Shown in pieces: positions 27,606 to 35,698 of a stretch of 64,000 nt of DNA. The translations under genes were made by a program, and so were the position numbers. Below the pieces are notes generated by a model, which was not told the DNA's origin, did not search any database, and worked only from the letters and a program-made list of their open reading frames with translations. This stretch comes from CBDEUK01 sp965250225 (lineage in GTDB: Bacteria; Pseudomonadota; Gammaproteobacteria; Eutrophobiales; Eutrophobiaceae). Each line of letters opens with the position of its first letter. Position 1 is the stretch's first letter. Location of the stretch: contig CBDFNQ010000025.1 in NCBI GenBank assembly GCA_965250225.1, positions 58,730 through 122,729 on the forward strand, given 5' to 3'.

Positions 27606-28307
27606 TTATTTTTGGGGATAATGAGCGCTTTCTATTGGTATAGCAGAGGTCAAATGATTTGATGCCATCATATTTATAAGGTGTATTTCAATGGCCTTTC
27701 TGACATTCTTATTATTGTTGTCTGTTTTAACGAGAATCAAACGGTCTTTGATAGCATTAAATAGTAACCGTGGTAATTTTTCTTTAGTTTTGTCGTATGT
27801 TTTTTCATTGATGATCATACAAAGGATATGCTCTAGCGAGATAGGTTCGATAAAAAACGGATATTTAAAAACAAAGCCCGGTTCAGAAAAAGCCATGACA
27901 GCTGCTTTACACTCCTTGTTCATATGATTAAAATAGTTACTTGGAATAATAATCAACACGGCATCATCTTCATTTTCCCAAAGCCGAGCAATCGTCAATG
28001 CATCTGACAATTCATGTGAAATAAAATACACGCCTAGTTGACCCTCTAAACCTGAGTGAGGTTTAGCATCTTCATATAAACCAAATTCTCCTTGCTCCAG
28101 AGCTTGCAGAAAACCGGTGCTCATTGCACGAAACAAAACGTCATCCGTTGAATATTCATAACCTAAAAAACTGTGGTCAAGACCGAACAGACGATCGATT
28201 GTGTCACCCCAACCTGAAACTATTTTTGGTTTGTTGTTTGTCTGTTGTCGTGTATTACTTTGATAAGCGGTAATAAGACTATCTGATTTTTTATTTGTGC
28301 GACTCAT
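27606..28307 (-). CDS. Conserved-looking protein of unknown function
   Basis: 233 aa, soluble, no signal peptide and no membrane segment. I do not recognise a family. Visible features are an N-terminal polar stretch (1-35), the segment WGDTIDRLFGLDHSFLGYEY, and a mixed alpha/beta middle. Its ATG overlaps the stop of the S9 peptidase by four bases (ATGA), which argues for translational coupling and a real gene. Confidence 0.6.
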   Translation of the reverse strand: MSRTNKKSDSLITAYQSNTRQQTNNKPKIVSGWGDTIDRLFGLDHSFLGYEYSTDDVLFRAMSTGFLQALEQGEFGLYEDAKPHSGLEGQLGVYFISHELSDALTIARLWENEDDAVLIIIPSNYFNHMNKECKAAVMAFSEPGFVFKYPFFIEPISLEHILCMIINEKTYDKTKEKLPRLLFNAIKDRLILVKTDNNNKNVRKAIEIHLINMMASNHLTSAIPIESAHYPQK

Positions 28308-30247
28308 AACAATTCTGAATTTCGAATATCAATTGCTTCAATATTATCAGCAGGCTCGAAATCAAATACTCGGGAGAAGAAATACAATTCACCATCCAGG
28401 GCTTTTTTAATATTTTCTGCCTGTCGAAATCCATGTTGTTCCCCAGCAAATGGAATGTATGCTACTGGCAATCCATTTTTAAGCAATGCTTCCACCATCA
28501 TTTCTGCCTGGTTTGGTAAAACAATTTTATCTTCCAGTCCTTGAAAAAAAATGACCGGGCATGAAAGTTCATCAGCAGAATGTATCGGTGAACGTGCTTT
28601 GTACACATCTATTTGTTCCGGATAAGGTCCGAGCAAACTATCAAGATAGCGCGATTCAAATTTATGGGTTTCCTTTGCCAGGGCTTCCAGGTCGCTGACC
28701 CCATAACGACTGCAACCTGCTTTAAACACATCACGAAACGTCAGTGCTGCCAGGGTTGTAAAACCACCAGCGCTACCACCACGGATCGCTAATCGTTCCC
28801 TATCAACCTGATTTTTTTCAGCCAGGTACAATGCGCTATTAACACAATCATCGACGTCAACGATGCCCCACTGACCATTCAAGCGCTTGCGATAATCACG
28901 ACCGTAGCCGCTGCTACCGCCATAGTTGACATCCAATACGGCAAAACCACGACTGGTAAAATACTGGATCACAATCTTCAAACCGTTACGAGACATCCCA
29001 GTAGGCCCACCATGACTGAACACCATTAGTGGCGGAAGTTCATTTTCTGGGGCGCAGTAATTAAAATTATTAGGTGCATAGAAAAAAGCATGCGCATCTC
29101 TTCCGTCTTCCGTTGGAAACTCTATGGCCTTACCGATAGAAATAAACTCTTGTTCAAGATCCAGTTCGCTCGATCGTTTTAAAATACTTATCTCATTAGT
29201 CTGCAAATCCATGCGTACAATTTGCGGAAAATCATCTGGCGATGCAGCCAGAAAAACGGCCTGGTGAGAGTCGGCCTGTATGCCTTCAATATCAGTGTAT
29301 GGAAGTGGAATATCGTTTAATATTTTTGTGCGCAGATTGATACTCGCAAGATGATTGATGCCATTTTTTGTATAGGTGCAAATAATTGTATCTTTATCAG
29401 AAAACGTATAGGTCGATTCACGGAAAGACCATTGCGCCACACCAAACTCAGCCTCCATCTCGATCACATTTTGGATAGCTTCATCTTTTAAACAGTAGAG
29501 ATTCCACCAACCATTTCTATCTGAAACAAAATACAACACACCATCTGGTGACCATTCAGGTTGAAACACAGATTCATTCACACCATCACTGATACAATGT
29601 TGATTGTAGAGTTCACCTTTTTCATCAATCTCTGCCAACCAGAGTTCTGAATCATCCCAGGGCATATTAGGATGGTTCCAACTTACCCACGTTAGTTGTC
29701 TGCCATTAGGACTCACCCTTGGATTCGAATAAAAATCATCACCTTCAACAAGAATACGTGTTTGTTTATTTTGTGGATTTATTGATATTGAAACAATGCA
29801 GTTTTTTGCCTCATCGTTTTCATTCTGATGTGTTTCCATAACGCTGATCAAACGCTGTCTTTTTGTATCCAGAACAAAATCTGCATACCGTGAATGTACA
29901 TCATCTGTTAAACACACAGCTTGTTTGTCGCGTTGAATACAGTACAACTGTTGATCGTTAAAATGACAAAAATAGATGGCATCATTCGTAGCCAGATAAG
30001 AACCACCACCGTATTCATGCACACGTGTGCGCGCATTCATGGGTTCTGGAATACAATCAGAAACCGATCCGCCGGTTTGCAATTGCACCACAACGTAACG
30101 ACCTTTTTCTTCAGGTCGCATCTCGATCCAATACAAATTACCATTCTGCAACTGTATCTCTCCAAGACCGACGGTGTTGGAAACCATCAAATCCGTTGTG
30201 ATGGGAGATTCCCAGGCCCCAAAAGGTTTTATTGTTTTATTTGACAT
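28304..30247 (-). CDS. S9-family peptidase (prolyl oligopeptidase type)
   Basis: About 647 aa. The N-terminal seven-bladed beta-propeller carries WD-like TolB/DPP4 blades (PEWSPDGVLYFVSDRNGWWN). The C-terminal alpha/beta hydrolase has the nucleophile in RGGSAGGFTTLAAL, Asp in FFQGLEDKIVLP and His in GEQHGF. No signal peptide, so it should act in the cytosol as a dipeptidyl/acylaminoacyl peptidase. Starts at 30262 or 30265 are possible; 30247 (MSNKTIK) best fits the family. Confidence 0.9.
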   Translation of the reverse strand: MSNKTIKPFGAWESPITTDLMVSNTVGLGEIQLQNGNLYWIEMRPEEKGRYVVVQLQTGGSVSDCIPEPMNARTRVHEYGGGSYLATNDAIYFCHFNDQQLYCIQRDKQAVCLTDDVHSRYADFVLDTKRQRLISVMETHQNENDEAKNCIVSISINPQNKQTRILVEGDDFYSNPRVSPNGRQLTWVSWNHPNMPWDDSELWLAEIDEKGELYNQHCISDGVNESVFQPEWSPDGVLYFVSDRNGWWNLYCLKDEAIQNVIEMEAEFGVAQWSFRESTYTFSDKDTIICTYTKNGINHLASINLRTKILNDIPLPYTDIEGIQADSHQAVFLAASPDDFPQIVRMDLQTNEISILKRSSELDLEQEFISIGKAIEFPTEDGRDAHAFFYAPNNFNYCAPENELPPLMVFSHGGPTGMSRNGLKIVIQYFTSRGFAVLDVNYGGSSGYGRDYRKRLNGQWGIVDVDDCVNSALYLAEKNQVDRERLAIRGGSAGGFTTLAALTFRDVFKAGCSRYGVSDLEALAKETHKFESRYLDSLLGPYPEQIDVYKARSPIHSADELSCPVIFFQGLEDKIVLPNQAEMMVEALLKNGLPVAYIPFAGEQHGFRQAENIKKALDGELYFFSRVFDFEPADNIEAIDIRNSELL

Positions 30248-30313
30248 TAACAAACCATTCATCAAAGATAATTTGTATCATTCTACAGGATTAATACTGT
30301 TAGAGTTGTGGCT

Positions 30314-31276
30314 ATGAGCACAGGCTTTTTATACGATCCTATTTTTCTCGAGCACGATACTGGAGCGGGACACCCGGAATGCAGTGAACGACTGGTTTAT
30401 AGCCTTGCGTCTTTAGAAAAACAAAACTGGTTTTCAAATCTGAATAAAATCGCTAGCCAAACTGCCGAACGTAAATGGATCCAGGCAGTACATGGAGATG
30501 CCTACATCGAAAGGGCCTATCAGAGTTGTCATTCAGACCTGGGATTTCTCGACTCAATGGATGTCATTATTTGCCAAAAGTCGTATGACATTGCATTGAT
30601 CGCAACAGGCTCCTTGTTAAATCTGGCCGATAAGGTCATTACAAAAGAAATTAATAATGGCTTTGCCATGATCCGTCCCCCTGGTCACCACGCCGAAAAA
30701 GATCAGGCATTAGGTTTTTGCCTGTTTAATAACGTTGCCATCCTTGCCCGTTACCTGCAAATCCAACATGGATTAGACAAAATACTGATCCTTGATTGGG
30801 ACGTACATCATGGCAATGGTACACAACATATATTCGAAGATGATCCCTCTGTTCTCTATATCAGCACACACCAATACCCTTATTACCCAGGCACAGGCTC
30901 AGTCTCAGAAGATGGACAAGGTCGCGGTATTGGAGCTAGCTTGAACTGCCCAATGTCGGCAGGCAGTGGTGATAAAGAATACGAACAGGTCTTTATTGAG
31001 AAAATATTACCTAAAATTGATGAATTCAAACCAGAATTAATTATTATTTCGGCCGGGTTTGATGCGCATGAACAAGATCCCTTAGCGCAGATCAATCTGA
31101 CAACTCACTTTTTTTCGTGGATGACGCAACGTGTGATGGAAAAAGCTGCCCAATACTGTGAAGGACGTATTATCTCAGCGCTTGAAGGTGGTTATCATCT
31201 GGAGATGTTGGCAAAGTGTATCGTTGAACATGTATCAGTACTTTCAGATAATTCAATAACCGCAATGTATCCGTGA
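30314..31276 (+). CDS. Histone-deacetylase-like amidohydrolase
   Basis: 320 aa. The class II HDAC/acetylpolyamine amidohydrolase pattern is clear: GHPECSERL, RPPGHHAEKDQALGFCLFNN (catalytic His pair), ILDWDVHHGNGTQ (zinc ligands), SAGFDAHEQDPLA (third ligand) and LEGGYHLE. It removes acyl groups from acetylated amines or lysines. A GTG two codons upstream is possible; the ATG at 30314 is preferred. It is divergent from the S9 peptidase. Confidence 0.9.
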   Translation: MSTGFLYDPIFLEHDTGAGHPECSERLVYSLASLEKQNWFSNLNKIASQTAERKWIQAVHGDAYIERAYQSCHSDLGFLDSMDVIICQKSYDIALIATGSLLNLADKVITKEINNGFAMIRPPGHHAEKDQALGFCLFNNVAILARYLQIQHGLDKILILDWDVHHGNGTQHIFEDDPSVLYISTHQYPYYPGTGSVSEDGQGRGIGASLNCPMSAGSGDKEYEQVFIEKILPKIDEFKPELIIISAGFDAHEQDPLAQINLTTHFFSWMTQRVMEKAAQYCEGRIISALEGGYHLEMLAKCIVEHVSVLSDNSITAMYP

Positions 31277-31293
31277 ATAATTTTCTGATCTAA

Positions 31294-31495
31294 GGAACCT
31301 CTGAACAAGTCCATCCATAGCTTGTCAGAGGGCGAAAACTAAAAATGCGATTTTTAGTTTTCTTTCATTTTCAATAACCTATGGATATTGAAAATGGCGG
31401 TACATAACCTCCATGGATGGAGGGAATGCGACAGGATTGTCTGGAACAATCCTTGCCAATGTACCACAGGAAACTCTGACTTAATCAGAGTTTCC
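31294..31495. mobile_element. MITE-like element of stacked hairpins with CTAA target duplication
   Basis: A 202-bp element without coding capacity. Its ends are imperfect inverted repeats (GGAACCTCTGA ... TCAGAGTTTCC, 10 of 11 matches), and CTAA flanks both sides (31290-31293 and 31496-31499), the four-base YTAR duplication typical of IS5-group insertions. Inside are perfect hairpins: 13-bp arms at 31334-31362, 11-bp arms at 31366-31396, a GGTACAT/ATGTACC clamp (31399-31405 with 31459-31465) enclosing a GGATTGT/ACAATCC hairpin (31434-31452), and an 11-bp-arm hairpin at 31469-31495 that includes the right end. Probably a non-autonomous transposon. Confidence 0.75.
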
Positions 31496-31532
31496 CTAAA
31501 TGATAACAACTAAGAATTAAAAGGTTTTGAGA

Positions 31533-31892
31533 ATGGAAATTTGGCAATTATTTTTTCTGGGCCCGCTGGCAATCACATTTTTGCTCTGGTTGATGGCGCC
31601 AGTGTTATTACTCGCTATCCCTGCTTACATAATTATAGCCATTAAAAAATATCATCGAAAAGAAGACATTGACTTTAACCACGTTCATAAAGCGCTTGGC
31701 CTGACTGTCCTCTGCCAACTCTTTATCTATGCAATCGTTGGATACTGTCTGCCGATTATCTGGCAACCAAGCCCTGCCTACATAAGCACCGCCGTTACCT
31801 TCTTTGCCTCACAGGTGATAGGTTTTATCATCATGATTTATTTACTCAGTCACTTTCAGGCGACGACCAGTCCAGAAGATTTAAAAGAATAA
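31533..31892 (+). CDS. Small membrane protein of unknown function
   Basis: 119 aa with three or four hydrophobic segments (LFFLGPLAITFLLWLMAPVL; ALGLTVLCQLFIYAIVGYCL; ISTAVTFFASQVIGFIIMIY). I recognise no family. The ATG at 31533 follows a TTG in frame at 31527. It is enclosed between two different inverted-repeat elements, so its own promoter may lie in or be supplied by the left one. Confidence 0.6.
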   Translation: MEIWQLFFLGPLAITFLLWLMAPVLLLAIPAYIIIAIKKYHRKEDIDFNHVHKALGLTVLCQLFIYAIVGYCLPIIWQPSPAYISTAVTFFASQVIGFIIMIYLLSHFQATTSPEDLKE

Positions 31893-31922
31893 ATTAATAT
31901 CGGCTAAAAATTACTTATCTAT

Positions 31923-32067
31923 TAGAGGCCTTTGCACGAAAGATATTTTTTGTCCATAGCTGGGCGAAACTGTTCTAAAAAACGGAGTTTACACGCAGTA
32001 AATGAGTGCTTTTAGGTTATTTTTAACGCCGCTATGGCAGAAAAGATGAAACGTGCAAAGGCCTCTA
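31923..32067. mobile_element. Second MITE-like element, 16-bp perfect terminal inverted repeats
   Basis: 145 bp bounded by TAGAGGCCTTTGCACG and its exact reverse complement (31923-31938 and 32052-32067), with a subterminal CCATAGC/GCTATGG inverted pair. No ORF of note. The GAGGCCTTTGCACG end is reminiscent of transposase-mobilised IS ends, but no transposase gene is in the window. The flanks are TA on both sides if the repeat is taken from GAGG; a longer duplication is not clear. The right end abuts the stop codon of the DUF4124 gene. Confidence 0.7.
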
Positions 32068-32532
32068 CTAATTACACCATTTATCAACATTGCCTTTTAA
32101 ATGATCCTTCCGAGCCTGAACCTCTTCATCGGAGGCCCATTTCACATTGCCATCATCACCTGTCGTCTTGATCCTGCCGCCAGCATTTTGCAGATCATTT
32201 AACAGGTCTTTTGAATTTTGACAGTTTTTCTTTTTAATCTCGGCGTTACTGGCTTCAATCTCCTTGTTCTTTGCAGCTGTCTCATCGTCCTCTTGTGTAT
32301 TTTCACCACCTGATACCTGACCTTCACTATTAATAGAATCAGGCTCGGGGGTAACTGGTGGAGGAGTAATTTTTGGGGGCGGCTTGATCGTCTCAAAACT
32401 GGTATCTGAATCAGGCTTGGTTTGTGAATATTTCACATTCCCGTCTTTATCCACTGTTTTATAAATCTCGGATTGCACACTGCTCGCAAAAAGCAAAAAA
32501 GCGATGATGATTAGATTCCTTAACCGCGCCAT
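32068..32532 (-). CDS. DUF4124-type exported protein
   Basis: 154 aa from the ATG that opens a signal peptide (MARLRNLIIIAFLLFASSVQS). Next comes the short DUF4124 module (EIYKTVDKDGNVKYSQTKPD), then a proline-rich linker (about 45-75), and a charged helical tail containing one Cys pair (KKNCQNS ... KWCN). Such proteins are periplasmic, function unknown. The stop codon lies exactly at the edge of the adjacent inverted-repeat element, so the original C-terminus may have been altered by its insertion. Confidence 0.75.
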   Translation of the reverse strand: MARLRNLIIIAFLLFASSVQSEIYKTVDKDGNVKYSQTKPDSDTSFETIKPPPKITPPPVTPEPDSINSEGQVSGGENTQEDDETAAKNKEIEASNAEIKKKNCQNSKDLLNDLQNAGGRIKTTGDDGNVKWASDEEVQARKDHLKGNVDKWCN

Positions 32533-32641
32533 AATGATTATCCTCAATGGGAATTTAATGAATTATACGACTATAATCATATTTTAGTGAAAAAAGGCAA
32601 TAAACGTTTATTGATTATTATGAACTTGTGAACCGTTTAAC

Positions 32642-33079
32642 ATGAAAAAATTCACTCTCATCACACTCTTTTTTATCTCATTTTTCTACAGTTATGGTGT
32701 CTCGGCAATAAAAATCTATGTCTGCCAGGACGGAAAAGGAGAAACCAGCTTTCGCGATAGTTGCCCACCAGGAACAACCGTAACGGGCAATCACAGCTAT
32801 TATCTACACCGGGAGCCGGAACGAATACCTCCTGAAGTGACCCTGTATTACGTCCCTGAGTGCCAATGGTGTAGCGAAGTGCGTAGTTATTTTTCTGAAA
32901 GGGACATCCTGATCAATGAGAAAGATTTAACTGATAATAGCGAATTTCAGAATGAACTGGTTAACAAGGCGGGAGAATTGATCGTCCCCACGGTGGATAT
33001 CAATGGCGCTGTTATCTCAGGTTATAATCCGGCCGTTATGAATACAGAACTGGAAAAATTCGGTTATACAGAACAATAA
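32642..33079 (+). CDS. Exported glutaredoxin-like protein with DUF4124-like N-terminus
   Basis: 145 aa. Signal peptide (1-23), then a short DUF4124-like module with two Cys (KIYVCQDGKGETSFRDSCPP), then a glutaredoxin fold from about residue 63 (VTLYYVPECQWCSEVRSYFS with the CQWC active site, and the cis-Pro segment IVPTVDINGAVISGY). A periplasmic thiol oxidoreductase is likely. Divergent from the neighbouring DUF4124 gene, so the two may share a promoter region. Confidence 0.82.
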   Translation: MKKFTLITLFFISFFYSYGVSAIKIYVCQDGKGETSFRDSCPPGTTVTGNHSYYLHREPERIPPEVTLYYVPECQWCSEVRSYFSERDILINEKDLTDNSEFQNELVNKAGELIVPTVDINGAVISGYNPAVMNTELEKFGYTEQ

Positions 33080-33105
33080 ATCAGCTCATCTTTTTTTCTC
33101 ATCAC

Positions 33106-34422
33106 CTACTCTACCGTAGCGTATAAATCATATTCATCACTGCGGTTGATACGGACATTCAATACATCGCCTGCCTGGATCTTGTCACCCGCATCTAAAA
33201 ATACATTGCCGTCAATCTCCGGCGCATCCGCATGACTACGGGCAATGATCGAGTCTTCTGTCACCTCGTCCACCAACACTTGCAGACTTTTACCGATTTT
33301 ATGTTGTAATTTATTGGCACTGATTTTCGCCTGATGCTGCATGAAGTGATCCCAACGGTCGGCCTTCAATTCATCCGGGACTGGATCGGCTATTTCATTT
33401 GCGGCAGCCCCTTCAACCGGCGAATATTGAAAACACCCTACCCGGTCTAACTCCGCCTCTTCGAGGAAATCCAGTAACAATTCAAAATCGTCTTCAGTCT
33501 CTCCAGGAAAACCCACAATGAATGTGGAGCGTATAGTGATATCAGGGCAGATCGCCCGCCAGGCCTGTATCCGTTTCAAGGTATTTTCCGTTGCAGCTGG
33601 CCGACGCATGGCTTTTAAAACAGTCGGGCTACTGTGTTGAAATGGCACATCCAGATACGGCAGGATCTTGCCTTCAGCCATCAAACTGATAACCTCATCC
33701 ACATGCGGATAAGGATAAACGTAATGCAATCTGACCCACACACCCAGACTACCCAGCGCCTCACACAAACCTTTCATACTGGCCTTCACCGGCCTGCCCT
33801 GCCAAAAACCCGTTTGATATTTAATGTCAGAACCATAGGCACTGGTATCTTGAGAGATCACCAATAACTCCTTAACACCCGCGTTAACCAACGCCTCGGC
33901 CTCATTCATTACATCCGCTATCGGACGGCTGTCCAGACGACCTCTCATGGACGGGATAATACAAAAGCTACATTTGTGGTTACAGCCTTCCGATATCTTC
34001 AAATAAGCATAATGCCGTGGTGTCAGCTTGATACCCTGTGGTGGGACTATATCGGCAAAGGGATCGTGTGTTTTTTCAAACGGCGCATGTTCATGAACCG
34101 CACCAACCACTTGTTCATATTGCTGTGGGCCAGTGACGCTGAGCACCCCGGGATGCGCTGCACGAATGTCATCCTCATGCACACCCAGACAACCCGTGAC
34201 TATGACCTTACCATTTTCATCCAGGGCCTCACCGATGGCCTCTAGTGATTCTGCCTTGGCACTGTCAATAAACCCGCAGGTGTTCACAATCACCACATTG
34301 GCATCTTTGTAGTCAGAACCAATCTCGTAGCCATCCATCCTCAACTGAGTCAATATCCGCTCGGAATCGACCAGCGCCTTGGGACAACCGAGGCTAACAA
34401 AACCAACTTTTGGTGACGCCAT
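33106..34422 (-). CDS. rimO: RimO, ribosomal protein S12 methylthiotransferase
   Basis: 438 aa. The N-terminal UPF0004 domain begins VGFVSLGCPKALVDSERIL; the radical-SAM motif is SEGCNHKCSFCIIPSMRGR (CxxxCxxC); a C-terminal TRAM domain ends the protein. The SLGCPKALVDSE signature separates RimO from MiaB and MtaB. It methylthiolates an aspartate of S12 (position 88 in E. coli). A second methylthiotransferase, mtaB, is at 49.8 kb. Confidence 0.96.
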   Translation of the reverse strand: MASPKVGFVSLGCPKALVDSERILTQLRMDGYEIGSDYKDANVVIVNTCGFIDSAKAESLEAIGEALDENGKVIVTGCLGVHEDDIRAAHPGVLSVTGPQQYEQVVGAVHEHAPFEKTHDPFADIVPPQGIKLTPRHYAYLKISEGCNHKCSFCIIPSMRGRLDSRPIADVMNEAEALVNAGVKELLVISQDTSAYGSDIKYQTGFWQGRPVKASMKGLCEALGSLGVWVRLHYVYPYPHVDEVISLMAEGKILPYLDVPFQHSSPTVLKAMRRPAATENTLKRIQAWRAICPDITIRSTFIVGFPGETEDDFELLLDFLEEAELDRVGCFQYSPVEGAAANEIADPVPDELKADRWDHFMQHQAKISANKLQHKIGKSLQVLVDEVTEDSIIARSHADAPEIDGNVFLDAGDKIQAGDVLNVRINRSDEYDLYATVE

Positions 34423-34521
34423 AAATTTTTCTCAATCCAGGGAAAAGGTCGTGCATTCTAGCGGAATAGACGAACATGAAAAGACCAAAATAATCCAGAA
34501 GGTGGATTTCATCGGGATATC

Positions 34522-34550
34522 TTGCAACCATAAGGCATCCTGTGTATAAA
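34522..34550 (+). promoter_or_regulatory. Sigma70 promoter of tRNA-Thr
   Basis: TTGCAA (34522-34527), exactly 17 bp, then TATAAA (34545-34550), followed by a G/C-rich discriminator (TGCGCAGC) as in stringently controlled stable-RNA promoters. The first tRNA base is 24 bp after the -10 box, so a short 5' leader is expected. Confidence 0.75.
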
Positions 34551-34573
34551 TGCGCAGCCTGTTTTATCCATAT

Positions 34574-34649
34574 GCCGGCTTAGCTCAGTTGGTAGAGCAC
34601 CCGCCTTGTAAGCGGAAGGTCGAGAGTTCGAGTCCCTCAGCCGGCACCA
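34574..34649 (+). tRNA. tRNA-Thr (anticodon TGT)
   Basis: 76 nt including an encoded CCA. The acceptor stem GCCGGCT/AGCCGGC is perfect, the D-arm reads GCTCAGTTGGTAGAGC, the anticodon loop CTTGTAA carries TGT (reads ACA), and the T-loop is TTCGAGT. The T-stem as read (GAGAG/CCCTC) contains one A-C mismatch at the fourth pair. It has a good promoter upstream and is the left boundary of an accessory region; its 3' part is repeated downstream. Confidence 0.95.
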
Positions 34650-34985
34650 TTTCCTTACGTCCTTAAATAATAAAGACTACCAGGCTTATTTGAAAACTCT
34701 CGTCATATTTCAGGTCGAGAGCTGATGAATTACATCCTTGTAATTCACCCTGCGGGTCGCCTCCGGCGTCCCAATTTCATTCCAGATGAAATTGTCGAAT
34801 CCCTCAGCCGGCACCAATTCTTTTACGTTTTTAAATAATAAAAAACTACCAGGCTTCTTTGGAAACTCTCGTCATATTTCAGGTCGAGAGCTGATGAATT
34901 ACATCCTTGTAATTCACCCTGCGGGTCGCCTCCGGCGTCCCAATTTCATTCCAGATGAAATTGTCGAGTCCCTCAGCCGGCACCA
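34650..34985 (+). repeat. Two tandem copies of tRNA-Thr 3' flank plus interrupted tRNA 3' half
   Basis: Two units of 167 and 169 bp (34650-34816, 34817-34985), nearly identical. Each starts with the sequence that follows the tRNA (ACGT-TTAAATAATAAA-like), then GGTCGAGAG as in the tRNA variable/T-stem region, then a roughly 70-bp insert, then TCGARTCCCTCAGCCGGCACCA, the tRNA 3' end. The insert holds three hairpins: GAATTACA/TGTAATTC, GGGTCGCC/GGCGTCCC (one mismatch) and AATTTCAT/ATGAAATT. So the units look like tRNA 3' halves broken at the T-loop. The repeated 3' end could be old attachment sites. Confidence 0.85.
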
Positions 34986-34990
34986 ATTTT

Positions 34991-35698
34991 TTAACCCCGG
35001 TTTTCTACAATTGCTTCAATTCTTTCCAGAATAATTGACGTGCGCGCCTGGCTTGTATCATCAGGCAATAGATGACCTGATACAGAATCAATAAATCGGT
35101 TATCTTCCAACATTACTGTGAAGCGATTTGACAATTCACTAGTCAATTCAAAATCTGATTGTTTCACTTCTTCAATTATTTCTGGCCTGCCATCTAATAC
35201 AGTAACAATGTCTTCAATATCGTGGCTCATCAGATAATCACCGCCCCCTCTGCCCTCAAATGCTTCTAATTTAGTTATCAAAAAATAAGGCGCTGATACC
35301 ATCCGAATATCATTTCCTGTTGACAATTGTATTAATTTTGCTTTTTCCATCGCAGGTAAATACCATTGATTTCCAAAGCCTAATATTCGTGAATCCGTTG
35401 GCATAACATCCAGTACGATACTATCAGTCACCCATCGACAAATAGGGGCATCCTCGCTTGTATCTCCCTTAAATCCACAGGTACGTAATCTTTCTGATAA
35501 TTGATAGTAATCAGCCAGAGAGAACACCTGCACGATTGCATCGACATCTCGTGTTACACGTGCCGGTGGGGCAGCAGGATCTGTGATCAACAAACCTGTT
35601 GCACATCCACCCAAAAACACGAACTCATCCACTAATTCACCGAGCTTCTCAACCGCAAGTGCCAGTATTTCCAGGTTGGGGTTCTGTATTCTAGTCAT
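34991..35698 (-). CDS. AbiEii/AbiGii-like nucleotidyltransferase
   Basis: 235 aa. The MNT-superfamily pattern is visible in EFVFLGGCATGLLITD followed by TRDVDAIV (the D-x-D metal pair), with the later LDVMPTDSRILGF and LITKLEAFEGRG segments found in AbiEii/AbiGii-like proteins annotated as nucleotidyl-transferase toxins. Family members modify tRNA or proteins with nucleotides. It overlaps the upstream winged-helix gene by eight bases, the arrangement of a toxin-antitoxin pair. Confidence 0.75.
   Translation of the reverse strand: MTRIQNPNLEILALAVEKLGELVDEFVFLGGCATGLLITDPAAPPARVTRDVDAIVQVFSLADYYQLSERLRTCGFKGDTSEDAPICRWVTDSIVLDVMPTDSRILGFGNQWYLPAMEKAKLIQLSTGNDIRMVSAPYFLITKLEAFEGRGGGDYLMSHDIEDIVTVLDGRPEIIEEVKQSDFELTSELSNRFTVMLEDNRFIDSVSGHLLPDDTSQARTSIILERIEAIVENRG

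Noticed and set aside
31469..31495. Stand-alone transcription terminator for the deacetylase gene
   Set aside because: The hairpin lacks a following T-run and is part of an element with terminal repeats and a CTAA duplication; termination may be a side effect only.
34650..34985. Tandem repeats with palindromes that could be taken for a CRISPR array
   Set aside because: Only two long units (167 and 169 bp), nearly identical throughout, no short repeats with variable spacers and no cas genes.
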